Shown: positions 9,341 through 19,047, counted from the stretch's first letter. The stretch: 64,000 bases of DNA from Phycisphaerae bacterium (GCA_002716385.1 PBAX01000005.1:84902-148901); one strand, 5' to 3'. Program-made: numbers and translations. Notes: generated from the sequence alone by a model not told the origin.

Positions 9341-9804
9341 ATGAAATCTACCCATCAATGGCAGGTCAACCGGCCCCGGATGATCAACTCGACCCGAAGA
9401 CCGTGTCCCATCTGCTCGGCATGGCCACCTCTCCACCAGCGCATCCGGCGGATGCCCTGGCCATCAAGCTTGCCGATCCGGAGGGACGCAAGTGGGGACT
9501 GCAAGTACTCGGCTCACCACCAATCGACGGCCTGACATCCGAGGATCTCCTGGACAAACCCACCGATCTCGAGATGCTGAGGCAGCTTCACCGTCATGGC
9601 AAGAGGACATTCCATGATTCCGTTCCAGGGGATGAACAGCATGAAGGCATGCTCTGGTATCTCGTAGCCATCGCGCTGGCCATCGGCGACCATGATGAGA
9701 TGCTCTCCAGCCAGCCCAAGAAGGAAGTTGTGGAAGCCATCCTCGTGGTAGCCGACACGCTGCCTTCCCCCTGGTGTGATCGCCTGGAAACGGCCGATCA
9801 ATGA
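9337..9804 (+). CDS. unknown protein coupled to sigma-like factor
   Basis: 155 residues, not recognised. It has no signal peptide or membrane helix. The middle contains HGKRTFHDSVPGDEQHEGM and a hydrophobic helix LWYLVAIALAIGDHD. Both ends overlap neighbours by four bases (ATGA), upstream with the sigma-like factor and downstream with the SGNH hydrolase, so the three proteins should be made together. By position it could be a cytoplasmic regulator of the sigma-like factor (inference from gene order only). Confidence 0.6.
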   Translation: MNEIYPSMAGQPAPDDQLDPKTVSHLLGMATSPPAHPADALAIKLADPEGRKWGLQVLGSPPIDGLTSEDLLDKPTDLEMLRQLHRHGKRTFHDSVPGDEQHEGMLWYLVAIALAIGDHDEMLSSQPKKEVVEAILVVADTLPSPWCDRLETADQ

Positions 9805-10733
9805 ACTTCATTCGAATCCTATTGCTGCCAATTGTCATCGTTGCGTCTGCAGCATCGATTCCAGCAAGCTCTCACTCGTTTGAATCGACCGATTCGCCTG
9901 AGACACCTCATGCGCTTGATCGGATCGCCATCATTGGAGCCAGCGCTTCCGCGGGATGGGGCCTCGTTCTCCGCTACATCGATGAAGAGGACATGGTTGT
10001 CACCAGGCTGGTGACGCTGAACGACGTGCTGCAGGCCTGCATCCAAAGAGATGAGACGATAGTACGTCTGCAGGGAAGCGGCATGTTCTTCTGGAATCCC
10101 GAGCGAGTCGGCGAAAAACAGGCCACAGAAGCCCTTGCGGAGGATCCCACGCTTCTGGTCGCAATCGACTATCTGTTCTGGTTCGGATACGGGAATCGAG
10201 GCGTCGATGGCAGGAGAATCCCATTCGGAAGCGATGGACATGAGGCCCGTCTGGAACTTCTTGAGAAAGGACTGGCCGAGCTCGAGGAGTTCGATTGCCC
10301 TATGCTCGTTGGTGATTTTCCGGATATGTCCGAAGCCGTGGGCTACATGCTGGGCGAGAGCCAGATGCCCGCACCAGAAACACTCAAAGCACTGAACAGA
10401 CGATTGCGTGAGTGGGCGAACGAGCATACTAATGTCACCATCGTCTCGCTCGCGGATCTGACCAATGCCATGAAATCCGACAAGCCCTTCGAAGCCGGCC
10501 GTCAGCAATGGCCCGCGGGATCCCGCAAGCAATTCATGCAGAGAGACAATCTGCATCCAACACTCGATGGCCTCATCATCCTCACACAGGAATCCATGGC
10601 GACGATTCTCGATCAGAACACGGTAACCGACGGACATTGCATCGATTTCGAACTCGAATCGGTTCGAAACCGGATCTATGAGAACAATCAGCCGGAAGGA
10701 ACCACTCCGAAACCCTACACAGCAGAGGATTGA
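9801..10733 (+). CDS. secreted SGNH/GDSL-like hydrolase
   Basis: 310 residues with a signal peptide (NFIRILLLPIVIVASAASIPA). Block I reads IAIIGASASAGWGL, where the serine of GAS replaces the usual GDS, and block V reads RDNLHPTLDG with the catalytic Asp and His in the normal D-x-x-H spacing. That supports an esterase/lipase or carbohydrate deacetylase acting outside the cytoplasm. It is the third gene of the overlapping 8651-10733 operon, which links an exported hydrolase to a sigma-like protein. The substrate is unknown. Assignment rests on two motifs, so the fold is likely but not certain. Confidence 0.7.
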   Translation: MNFIRILLLPIVIVASAASIPASSHSFESTDSPETPHALDRIAIIGASASAGWGLVLRYIDEEDMVVTRLVTLNDVLQACIQRDETIVRLQGSGMFFWNPERVGEKQATEALAEDPTLLVAIDYLFWFGYGNRGVDGRRIPFGSDGHEARLELLEKGLAELEEFDCPMLVGDFPDMSEAVGYMLGESQMPAPETLKALNRRLREWANEHTNVTIVSLADLTNAMKSDKPFEAGRQQWPAGSRKQFMQRDNLHPTLDGLIILTQESMATILDQNTVTDGHCIDFELESVRNRIYENNQPEGTTPKPYTAED

Positions 10734-10758
10734 TCCGGCTATCAGCCATCACATCTTC

Positions 10759-10764
10759 TAGGAT
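10759..10764 (+). promoter_or_regulatory. -10-like box TAGGAT, leaderless-start candidate
   Basis: TAGGAT ends 6 bases before ATG 10771, inside the 37-base gap after the SGNH gene. No Shine-Dalgarno is present, so the membrane protein probably has its own promoter. Confidence 0.42.
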
Positions 10765-10770
10765 TCACGA

Positions 10771-11565
10771 ATGACCGATCAGGCAACCAAGGACCACTCG
10801 AAGAAGAATGGACATTCAGGTGTCCCGACTGGCCGTGAATTCGTTCAGGAGGCCGGCGCCACGGGCATTCTGGCATTGCTCTGGGTGTTGCTCCCACTGA
10901 TATTGGGATCCACACTGCTCTACTTTCTCGGATCGGTCTCGAACTGGCTCTCCGATCAAGGCCAGGTGGGAATACTGATCTACATCCTGTGCTTCGGGTT
11001 CTCCGCTGGCTTCGGCTTCTTTCCAACCTACGCACAGGCCATACTTGGGGGATGGGTCTTCGGAATCGCCATTGGAATTCCCGCCGCCATAGCAGGCATC
11101 CTGTTGGCGGCCTTCATCGGCTACATGATCTCCAGACTCGTATCGGGAAATCGTGTGGAGCAGATACTGCAAAGACATTCGAAGTCGGAAGCCATACGCA
11201 AGGCACTGATCGGAAGAGGTCCTTGGCGTACGCTCGGGATCATCACCCTTATTCGAATCCCCCCCAATTCGCCGTTTGCCTTGACGAACCTGCTGATTGC
11301 AGCCTGCGGTGTTCCGCTGGCGACATGTTTGGCGGGTACCGCGATCGGCATGTTGCCTCGGACAGCGATCTTTATCGTGGTGACCGCAGCAGCACGCTCA
11401 GCTGGAATCGGGGACTTCGATGAGTTCCTCAGTCAGGGGCGTGGCCCATGGATGATCGGAGCCGGCCTGCTCGTCGCGTTCGCCGTCCTGATCATCATTG
11501 GATCCATTGCCAAAAATGCACTGGAAAAAGTTGCAAAACTGGATATGAGCAAGCCCACCGACTGA
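10771..11565 (+). CDS. TVP38/TMEM64 (VTT-domain) membrane protein
   Basis: 264 residues of the DedA/VTT superfamily. The core has FGFFPTYAQAILGGWVFGI, then AGILLAAFIGYMISRLVSG, the conserved polar segment TLIRIPPNSPFALTNLL with re-entrant character, and GTAIGMLPRTAIFIV. Members of this superfamily act in lipid scrambling or flipping, or in membrane homeostasis; the specific role here is unknown. Inner membrane with about five helices. The preceding gene ends 37 bases upstream. The N-terminal 25 residues are hydrophilic and cytoplasmic by charge. Confidence 0.85.
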   Translation: MTDQATKDHSKKNGHSGVPTGREFVQEAGATGILALLWVLLPLILGSTLLYFLGSVSNWLSDQGQVGILIYILCFGFSAGFGFFPTYAQAILGGWVFGIAIGIPAAIAGILLAAFIGYMISRLVSGNRVEQILQRHSKSEAIRKALIGRGPWRTLGIITLIRIPPNSPFALTNLLIAACGVPLATCLAGTAIGMLPRTAIFIVVTAAARSAGIGDFDEFLSQGRGPWMIGAGLLVAFAVLIIIGSIAKNALEKVAKLDMSKPTD

Positions 11566-11577
11566 TGTGTCAGGCGG

Positions 11578-11970
11578 TCATTTCTTCATCGAGGGCCCGG
11601 GGCCATCGAAACTGACCGGCCCGGCGCCATTCGAGATGATCAGACAGAGTCCGCCGATCAAGCCCAGATTCTTCATGAACTGGATGAAAGACTCCTCACC
11701 GCCTGTGGGTGAATGGAAAATCACCGTCACGGGAATCAGGAAGAGGATCAGCAGCACCGCACCCCATCGGGCCTTGATTCCCAGAATCAACGCTATGCTT
11801 CCCAGAAGCAGGAACACAATCGTTCCAAGCAGGAAGAAACCTGGAATCGGGATTCCCTTCTCGCCCATCACCTTGGAGACCGTCTCGAATTCACGGATAT
11901 CCTTGATAGCAGACCAGAGGAAAATGGCTGCCAGAAGGATTCTTCCCAATAGAGGCAACAACGCTTGCAT
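11578..11970 (-). CDS. DoxX-family membrane protein
   Basis: 130 residues with four hydrophobic helices. The N-terminus LLPLLGRILLAAIFLWSAI followed by KVMGEKGIP and the FLLLGSIALILGIKARWGA helix is typical of DoxX/DoxD-like proteins. Family members associate with quinone or thiol redox reactions in the membrane, but many, like this, have no assigned role. GGGAG lies 9 bases before the ATG. It converges with the VTT gene and lies downstream of the GH9 cellulase on the same strand, separated by a hairpin at 11992. Confidence 0.8.
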   Translation of the reverse strand: MQALLPLLGRILLAAIFLWSAIKDIREFETVSKVMGEKGIPIPGFFLLGTIVFLLLGSIALILGIKARWGAVLLILFLIPVTVIFHSPTGGEESFIQFMKNLGLIGGLCLIISNGAGPVSFDGPGPSMKK

Positions 11971-11991
11971 GAGGTCAACTCCCTATGAATC

Positions 11992-12029
11992 GAGGATACC
12001 GGCCTGCTATCGGCAGAACCGGCATCCTC
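11992..12029 (-). repeat. imperfect hairpin between GH9 and doxX-like genes
   Basis: Arms 11992-12002 and 12019-12029 pair over 11 positions with one mismatch, and the 16-base loop holds a further CTGC/GCAG pairing. There is no U-tract on either strand, so it is more likely a processing or leader structure than a classical terminator. Confidence 0.4.
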
Positions 12030-12077
12030 GCTCTAAGAGTGGGCCATCAGGCACTGTTTAAATGGATCCCTGAGTCA

Positions 12078-14870
12078 TCAGGGCCCCGCATCGACCGCGG
12101 TTCCGTTCAACAGAACGCCAGTGGGTGATTCTGGATCCGCAGTGGCCTGGAATCCAATCTCGATGGATCCCCCGTCGGGGATCTCCGAATTCCACACCTC
12201 GCTCTGAACGGTCACATGCCCCTGAGCATCCTGTGTCCACAGATCGGATCCAATCGGCCACAGACCGGTCAACTGGTAAGGAACATCGAACTCGAGTGTC
12301 CAGCTGGAGATGGATTCACCCGTGTTGTTATGGATTTCAAGCGAAGCCGTGAAACCACTGGCCCACTGATCACTCACCTGAAAATTCCAGACCAGCCCAT
12401 CCAGCTGGCACTCGTCGGGTATGCCATCATTCTCCTGATCGTCCGACTGACCTTCGGATATGTCGCAGACGTCCGGAATCCCGTTGCCATTGCAGTCATT
12501 GGCCGTCCCATTCGCCACATCGCAGCTGTCGGAGATGCCGTTTCCATTGCAGTCGGATGACTGCTGGCAGTCGTCCGGTATGCCGTCGGAATCGCAGTCC
12601 ACCGCACCCTGATCGATTTCATAGGCATCAGGCTCGCCATCATTGTCGCAATCCGAATCGCATTCATCAGGAACACCATTGCCATCCAGATCTGGTGTGG
12701 ATCCGTCAGCGATTTCATCCGAATCCGCTATGCCGTTGTCATTGCAATCCAGTATTCCTTGTTCTCCGTAGATGCGTTCACCGGAATCGTAGACAGCGAT
12801 CATTTCCGTCTTGACGATCGATGACTGGCCGGACGGCAGCCCTGAGATTGATGGATCATTGCTGACATCCCAGACAGCATCCGCCGCCTGTGGATTGACT
12901 CCGAATTCAATCTGGGACTCGCGACGATAGGCCGCCCCCAGCCCCGGTCCAATGGCCTGACCTTGATAACTGACTTCGAAGAAATACAGATTGTCGGTTG
13001 GATTCGCGACTTGGAGATCACTCAGCGTACCGCCATCAAGGAATCCACTGTCCACATACACATCCTCTGGACCGAAGCCCGAATCGATGACCTCTGTGAG
13101 ATCGAGGTAGACACGATAGGAAAGCTGATCGCTCACACGGGCCGGCCAGGCGCTTCTGTTGTTGAGCATGCAACGGATCTTGGTGAAGTTCGATTCATCC
13201 TCGATGATCGAGGCTTCGACATACATCTCCTTGCCATAGGAATCCTCTGCAGGCGGGAATTCATCGGATGAAAGCGCGTCGCCTCCATAGGCACGAAGCA
13301 TGTATCCGAGTGCTGCCGTGAAACCCGCGTTGTAGTCACAAGCCACTTCATTCGCGATGTAGTCGCTGCGGACATCCTCGTAGTCGAAATCATCCGGCGA
13401 TGCTGGACCACCGACCAGAGCCCCCCAGAGAACATGGCGATTCGGATCAGGATCCGTTATCTGGTTGTTCCATGAGCCGTGAGCACCTCTGTGATGAGGA
13501 CGGGTGGGAGGATTCTCCCCGAAGCCGCAAACATAGCTCGAGTTTCTCGGGTTGTCGCCCAGAATGTAGTTGATCTGCTGCTCACCGAAGCTTCGGTATC
13601 GGCCATCAGACTGATCACCGACGAGTTCCGAATAGGCAAAGGCTATGAATGCCGAGTTCGCCGCGTAGCGAAGCGATCCCCACACATCCAACCAAGCCAA
13701 TCCTCCAGGTGAATATTGAATGCCTCCACTGGGTAGCCAGAAATCGAGATGACTCTCGACATAGGACTTGTATTGATCCTTGCCGGTGAGATGGGCAAGC
13801 AGGACAGCGGCGCCATTGATCTTGCCGTCCCATGACTGCGCCCAGTTCGGATCCGGGCTGCAATCGAGATAATGACTCTCTGCCTTGTCGAGATAGGAGG
13901 ATTCATTGGTCGCCCTGTACAACCAGGCTGCAGCCCATGCCAGCTCGTCGTGATAACCGGACCACGAGTTATAGAAAGGAACCACATCGGGTATGGAACT
14001 CGTGTATGTAGCACGATAGGTGTCCGCAAAGGAATACAGTTCACGCGCATGCTGGAGGAGTGTCGCCGCATAATCAGACTCGGAACCCTCGAAGATCATT
14101 GATGCGGCTGCCAGAAAGGCTGCTGCTTCCGCGGCAGGCTCGGTGCCAGGGAATTCTGGACTCAACCACCAGATCTTCGGCCTGTAGCCGACGGCGTCCG
14201 TATGGATTTCCGGGGGTCCCCAGAAGGCATGGGAATCACCACCTTGGCCAATCTGTCCACAGAAGACATCTGGCTCGGGATGCGCCGCAATGCACCAGTC
14301 GGCATGCCAGCGGAGTGTTTCCTTCAGCTCGTCCATGAGCCCCGCATCCGAATATCCCTCGGAGAAATCGATGCCACTCCAGGCCATGGTTGTCATGGCA
14401 GAACTTATCGGCAAAACGAATGTCGGCGTGTCGCCGGCATCCATGTATCGGTTGATGATGGCGGGATCGAATTCATACTGGCCGTTGAGCTGCTCGAATT
14501 CATAATCGAAGCAATCGCCTCGCCAGTTCAGCGGGTAGTCTTCTTCCAAATCACCTGCACGCTGTGCGTAGTAGAAGGCAAGGCTCTTCTGCAAGGCCTC
14601 CCCATAGTTGAAGGCGCCCTCGCCTGGATCCGTGACGTCGTCACAATCACCCCAGGAACCAAGCACAAGCAGCACATCGGAGACATCAACGGATCCGGAG
14701 GCATCCAGGTCCTCCGGGCATCCCTGACACGGCCCCCATGCATTGACGATCGAAAGCACGTCGTCTACATCGATCGAGTTGTTTCCATCGGTATCTGGAC
14801 AATCAGCAGTAGCAATCGTGCTGTAGACCAGAACCAGAACAAGTGGCACTGATACAATTAGATGCTTCAT
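12078..14870 (-). CDS. multidomain GH9 endoglucanase with dockerin, CBM3c and CBM2
   Basis: About 930 residues, secreted. Order: signal peptide (1-22), dockerin-like calcium repeat pair (about 23-77), GH9 barrel (about 85-515), CBM3c-like module (about 546-697), five to six thrombospondin-3-type calcium repeats (708-822) and a C-terminal CBM2 (825-930). GH9 catalytic aspartates lie in DAGD (144-147) and the acid Glu is in ANEVACDYNAGF (508), with the substrate-histidine segment RPHHRGAHGSW between. GH9 joined directly to CBM3c is the known architecture of processive endoglucanases. The ATG at 14879 has AAGGAG only 2 bases upstream; Met4 (14870) has it 11 upstream and begins the signal peptide cleanly, so Met4 is preferred. 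The dockerin sits at the N-terminus, unlike clostridial enzymes. Confidence 0.93.
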   Translation of the reverse strand: MKHLIVSVPLVLVLVYSTIATADCPDTDGNNSIDVDDVLSIVNAWGPCQGCPEDLDASGSVDVSDVLLVLGSWGDCDDVTDPGEGAFNYGEALQKSLAFYYAQRAGDLEEDYPLNWRGDCFDYEFEQLNGQYEFDPAIINRYMDAGDTPTFVLPISSAMTTMAWSGIDFSEGYSDAGLMDELKETLRWHADWCIAAHPEPDVFCGQIGQGGDSHAFWGPPEIHTDAVGYRPKIWWLSPEFPGTEPAAEAAAFLAAASMIFEGSESDYAATLLQHARELYSFADTYRATYTSSIPDVVPFYNSWSGYHDELAWAAAWLYRATNESSYLDKAESHYLDCSPDPNWAQSWDGKINGAAVLLAHLTGKDQYKSYVESHLDFWLPSGGIQYSPGGLAWLDVWGSLRYAANSAFIAFAYSELVGDQSDGRYRSFGEQQINYILGDNPRNSSYVCGFGENPPTRPHHRGAHGSWNNQITDPDPNRHVLWGALVGGPASPDDFDYEDVRSDYIANEVACDYNAGFTAALGYMLRAYGGDALSSDEFPPAEDSYGKEMYVEASIIEDESNFTKIRCMLNNRSAWPARVSDQLSYRVYLDLTEVIDSGFGPEDVYVDSGFLDGGTLSDLQVANPTDNLYFFEVSYQGQAIGPGLGAAYRRESQIEFGVNPQAADAVWDVSNDPSISGLPSGQSSIVKTEMIAVYDSGERIYGEQGILDCNDNGIADSDEIADGSTPDLDGNGVPDECDSDCDNDGEPDAYEIDQGAVDCDSDGIPDDCQQSSDCNGNGISDSCDVANGTANDCNGNGIPDVCDISEGQSDDQENDGIPDECQLDGLVWNFQVSDQWASGFTASLEIHNNTGESISSWTLEFDVPYQLTGLWPIGSDLWTQDAQGHVTVQSEVWNSEIPDGGSIEIGFQATADPESPTGVLLNGTAVDAGP

Positions 14871-15050
14871 CACTTCCATGTCTCCTTCTTATGATCTCTG
14901 GCATCATGTAGGCATCTGCTGATCGCAGGATCGAATGAGATAGACACCAGATCTTTCATGGGACATACGACCGGAGGAAACCGAATGATTTCCAATCAGT
15001 GATTTTTTTTGATCTTCATTCAAATAGATCAACGAATGAACGAGGAAGTA

Positions 15051-17591
15051 TCAAACGCCTTCATTGGTTCGAACGCCGAACAATCTTTCTCGAAGTGCCA
15101 GCAGCGAGGGCAGGAGCACCACTACAGCCAGAAGACAGGCCGCGGAGCCGATGGCCATGACGACCCCAAGACTGCGAAGGCCCTTGTGCTCGGCAATCAC
15201 CAGACAACCGAATCCGATCATCGTCGTCATCGATGTCAACACGACGGCACGTCGCGTACCGCCGAAATGAAGCCGATCGTCTCCCCCTTCGCGCCAACGA
15301 TGGACCATGTGGAGACTGCCATCGATTCCCAGCCCGACGAGAATCGGCGCCGCGAAGAAGTTGGCAAGATTGAATGAAACACCCAGTACCGACATGAAGC
15401 CGACCGTCCACCACAGGCCGATTCCAAGGGTCAACAGGCAGACGATCACATCCAGCAAGTTGCGGAAGGTCAGAATCGTGATGATCGCGATGAAAACCAA
15501 GGCAAGCGCCATCATCAGCACGAAGGCATCTCGCATGGCATCAAGCGATTCATAGTGGGTCATCGGAATACCGGTGGCATCCGGGGCAATCTCACGTACA
15601 TCCGATACGAACCTACCCATGGCCTCGTAATCCCAGACATTCTCGCGAGGATGCATCATCACGAGAAAACGCCCGGCAGGCGACATCAATTCCGAACGCA
15701 TCCCATCTGGAAGCGATTCTCGAAGCCCCAGTCTTTCACCGCCGCTGATCGCCTCGAGAAATTCATTCAGCTCCCTCGAGTGCTGGGTGATTTCAACTGC
15801 GGCTTCAGGCCCCTTGCCAATGAGCACACCAACTGCACTGATGATGTTCTCCAATTCCGTCCCCTGCTCGCCAGCGATGGCGGCCATTTGTCCGAGGCTC
15901 GCTCGAATACCTTGGAGACGAGACAGAACTGTCGACGGATCGATCTCCGTATCGGCCATCGCACAAGTCGCCAGCTCATCTCGCAGGAGAATACTCTGAG
16001 CAGTTTCAGGCGCGACGATGTCCTCGATGCTCCGGACACGACCGATCATCTCCTGAGCACGGGCCTTTTCGACGAGTTGCGCGACCTCCTCACGGCTGTC
16101 TACCATGACCGCGGCGAACCAGGTCGCGGAATCGGAGTCCGACGCGATTCGGCGTTCCCATTGCGCCGACTCGATGCCTGTCGCCTGAAGCTCAAGGAGA
16201 TTACGTTCGAACTTCATGTTCATGGCGAAGGGAATAAGCAGCACCGAGATGGCCAGCGAACAGGCGACTACCTGAACAGGCCGCCGAATCAGTCGATCCA
16301 TCAATCCGAATTCAACTCCCTGAAAACTAGACTCGCGGGATCTCGGCGAACGATCGGTGATGATGAGCAATGCCGGCAGCACCGTTGCCATCGACAGGAA
16401 GCAAAGCAACAGGCCGACGCCCGCAATGAGTCCGAGTTCTCGAAGACCCTGAAAATCGGTGAACCAGGCCACGAAGAACGTGGCGCTCGATGTCAGAACA
16501 GCCGAGGCATTCCCTCGCATGACGGTCCTGTACAAGCCGCGCACGGATCCGGAACGCCCTCTGGAATTCCTGAATTCCGAATATCGACTGATGACGTGAA
16601 CACCGAAGTCCAGACCCACCCCGATCAACACGAGCATGAACACGATACTCAACAGGTTCAATTGACCCAATGTCAGCCCAACAAGCCCATAGGTCCATCC
16701 GGCCGCGCATCCAAAGGCGAGCATCGCCAGCAACGGCTGACGAATAGTCCCGAGCACGAGCATGATTATGATGGCCACGAGGCTGATCGCCAGAAACGCC
16801 GCTCTGGTCATATCCCGATCGGATGTCGCCATCTCGTCAGCCTGCAGCACAGGCTTGCCGGTCAATCCCATGTCGACGGATGGAAACTCGATGCGGGCGG
16901 CCGCCAGAATGTCGCGGACGCTCTGCACAGGACGCGCTATGACACCAAGCGTTCCATAATCCTTGGGCGGCATGATTCCAATGAAGATGTACCGACCACC
17001 TTCACTGCTCAGGATCCGTTCCGACATCGGAGGCGGCCCCTCGACCAGCCATTTGGTCGCGGTGACAGCACCCGTCAGACGGCGACGAATGCCAGCCATG
17101 CCACCCTTTGGATCGGATGGATCCAGCATGATCTCGAGACCATGCAGAACATCTCCAGTCGAAGCCGCTTCGTCGAGTGACTGACATCCGGCGATGATGG
17201 AATCCAGCGAGGCGACATCCATTGCTCTGGATGCCAGTCGCAACTGTTCCGAAGCGCTAATGCCCCCATGAACCTCCCCGAGATCGCCATCGGCCTCCAA
17301 TCTGTCCCGAATCCACTGCGAGCATTCAATCGCGCGTGGCTCGGAAGCACCATCGATGACGATCCACATGCGTTCAAGATCACCGAACTCCTCGGCGAAT
17401 TCGCGATAGGCCGCCATGTACGGCACGTCCGGAGCAATCAGATCATCGGTGTCCGCGTTCAGCGAAATGGTGCTCGATCCAACAAGCACACCGATCAAGG
17501 CCAGAATCGCACCCGCCAGGATGACAAGTAGTGGCCGTGCGATTACCACTCGACTCAACAAGCCGTATAGATGATTCTCAATCAAGTTCAT
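15051..17591 (-). CDS. RND-superfamily (MMPL / HpnN-like) lipid exporter
   Basis: 846 residues with the duplicated RND layout: one N-terminal helix, a periplasmic domain (about 45-250), five helices (about 260-420), one helix, a second periplasmic domain (about 470-670) and five helices to the end. Both halves keep the proton-relay-type motifs LIGVGLDFGVHVISRYSE and VGLGIDGSLHMVHRWREG, with an Asp in each. Size and single-polypeptide form fit the HAE3/MMPL group that moves hydrophobic lipids such as hopanoids or glycolipids. It lies 20 bases after the aminotransferase on the same strand, so co-transcription is likely. No Shine-Dalgarno is visible; translation may be coupled. Confidence 0.82.
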   Translation of the reverse strand: MNLIENHLYGLLSRVVIARPLLVILAGAILALIGVLVGSSTISLNADTDDLIAPDVPYMAAYREFAEEFGDLERMWIVIDGASEPRAIECSQWIRDRLEADGDLGEVHGGISASEQLRLASRAMDVASLDSIIAGCQSLDEAASTGDVLHGLEIMLDPSDPKGGMAGIRRRLTGAVTATKWLVEGPPPMSERILSSEGGRYIFIGIMPPKDYGTLGVIARPVQSVRDILAAARIEFPSVDMGLTGKPVLQADEMATSDRDMTRAAFLAISLVAIIIMLVLGTIRQPLLAMLAFGCAAGWTYGLVGLTLGQLNLLSIVFMLVLIGVGLDFGVHVISRYSEFRNSRGRSGSVRGLYRTVMRGNASAVLTSSATFFVAWFTDFQGLRELGLIAGVGLLLCFLSMATVLPALLIITDRSPRSRESSFQGVEFGLMDRLIRRPVQVVACSLAISVLLIPFAMNMKFERNLLELQATGIESAQWERRIASDSDSATWFAAVMVDSREEVAQLVEKARAQEMIGRVRSIEDIVAPETAQSILLRDELATCAMADTEIDPSTVLSRLQGIRASLGQMAAIAGEQGTELENIISAVGVLIGKGPEAAVEITQHSRELNEFLEAISGGERLGLRESLPDGMRSELMSPAGRFLVMMHPRENVWDYEAMGRFVSDVREIAPDATGIPMTHYESLDAMRDAFVLMMALALVFIAIITILTFRNLLDVIVCLLTLGIGLWWTVGFMSVLGVSFNLANFFAAPILVGLGIDGSLHMVHRWREGGDDRLHFGGTRRAVVLTSMTTMIGFGCLVIAEHKGLRSLGVVMAIGSAACLLAVVVLLPSLLALRERLFGVRTNEGV

Positions 17592-17611
17592 TCAGGTGTG
17601 GCCCGGGCTGA

Positions 17612-19000
17612 CTAGGATCGGTCACGTCTGGTGACGGCGTTCTTCCCCAGTTTAGATAGAACCGTCCAGGCAGGTCCGGGGAATCGATGCAACTGCTTCA
17701 TGACCGCATCGAATCCCTCCAGGAACCAGTTGACATCGGATTCGTCTATGACCAGCGGAGGGATCAACTTGATGACGGGCTTGTTGTGCCCGGCGACCTG
17801 GGTGAGGATCCCATGGTCATCAAGCAACGGTATCACGACCGCCTGTGGAAACAGGTTGCGATCCATCTTCTCGACCAGCTTCCAGGCCGCTCGGAGCTTC
17901 AGGGACTTGGGTGGACCAAGCTCGATTCCCACCATCAGCCCTCGCTGACGAACCGACTTCAGGAATTCATATTTCTCGAACATGGATTCGAGCCCGTCTC
18001 GGATCAGGCCGCCCATGGCCTTGGCCCTCTCCATGAGATTTTCATCATCCATCACGGAGAGATACGAAAGACCGGCCGCCATGGCCATCCCGTTCTCATG
18101 GAAGGTGGACGAGTGGACGACGGAGCGTTCCATGGAGCTGAACACCTTTTTCCAGATGTCGTCTCTGGTCAGGACCGCTCCGACGGGGACATACCCACCC
18201 GAGAGGGCCTTCGAGAGGACCACGATGTCGGGATCCACCTCGCCATCATGATCCACGGCGAGGAAGGAACCTGTCCTTCCGAGCCCTGTCTGCACCTCAT
18301 CGGCTATGAAAAGCGAACCATGCTGCCGACACAATCTCGCAGCCTCGCGCAGATAGCCATCATCCGGGATGTTGACTCCCTTGCCCTGGATCGGCTCGAC
18401 GACGAAGGCGGCGACATCACCACCCGAGAGAACTTCCGCCAGTGTTTCCAGATCATTGAACGGAATACTCCTGAACTCCGATGGAAATGGGCCGAAACCC
18501 TCTCGAAAATTCTCATCTGCCGTCACCGAAAGCGAACCGAAGGAGAGCCCGTGGTACCCGCTTTGACACGAGATGACACCAGGTCGACCGGTCGCGCATC
18601 GAGCGAATTTCAATGCCGCCTCGATGCCCTCCGTTCCGGAATTCGTGAAGAAGACCTTGTCGAGACCTGTACGAGCGGTCAATTCGCCAGCGAGCAGGCC
18701 CGAGAGCAGCGGCGCATCGAACTGGACGAGATTGGCCGAATCCGTGGACAACCAGTCAGTCATCGCCTTTCGGATCACGGGATGGTTGCGACCGGCATTG
18801 TGGACGGCGTACCCACCGAGCATGTCCAGGTATTTGCGCTGAGCAACATCCCAGAGCCACGCACCCTCGCCACGCTCGTAGATTCGATCGAATCCGATTG
18901 TCTTCAAGACCTTCGTGAATTGCGGGTTCACATGCTGGGAATAGAGCTCGTAGTTTTCAGAGCGATGATCAGCAATCAAATTGAGTAGATCAAATGCCAT
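17612..19000 (-). CDS. class III PLP aminotransferase, HpnO-like
   Basis: 462 residues. PLP features appear in order: NSGTEGIEAALKFAR, the aspartate pair loop FIADEVQTGLGRTGSF and the Schiff-base lysine in VLSKALSGGYVPVGAV. The C-terminal half with GIELGPPKSLKLRAAW, then QVAGHNKPVIKLIPPLVI, resembles the branch annotated acetylornithine-type that includes HpnO, which makes the amino-bacteriohopanepolyol head group. That resemblance is from memory of the family and needs a tree. The gene directly precedes an HpnN-like exporter, which supports a lipid role; ornithine or acetylornithine transamination remains possible, since no arginine genes are adjacent. Confidence 0.72.
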   Translation of the reverse strand: MAFDLLNLIADHRSENYELYSQHVNPQFTKVLKTIGFDRIYERGEGAWLWDVAQRKYLDMLGGYAVHNAGRNHPVIRKAMTDWLSTDSANLVQFDAPLLSGLLAGELTARTGLDKVFFTNSGTEGIEAALKFARCATGRPGVISCQSGYHGLSFGSLSVTADENFREGFGPFPSEFRSIPFNDLETLAEVLSGGDVAAFVVEPIQGKGVNIPDDGYLREAARLCRQHGSLFIADEVQTGLGRTGSFLAVDHDGEVDPDIVVLSKALSGGYVPVGAVLTRDDIWKKVFSSMERSVVHSSTFHENGMAMAAGLSYLSVMDDENLMERAKAMGGLIRDGLESMFEKYEFLKSVRQRGLMVGIELGPPKSLKLRAAWKLVEKMDRNLFPQAVVIPLLDDHGILTQVAGHNKPVIKLIPPLVIDESDVNWFLEGFDAVMKQLHRFPGPAWTVLSKLGKNAVTRRDRS

Positions 19001-19047
19001 CTGTCTCTATCCCCGCCTGACACGGGCGGCACTCCCACATGCCATGA

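Noticed and set aside
15555..17180. 541-residue open frame opposite the RND exporter
   Set aside because: His/Arg/Gln-rich composition, no domain or ribosome-binding site; it is the antisense of a clear membrane protein.
17687..18988. 433-residue open frame opposite the aminotransferase
   Set aside because: It mirrors a well-supported PLP enzyme and shows no recognisable motif of its own.
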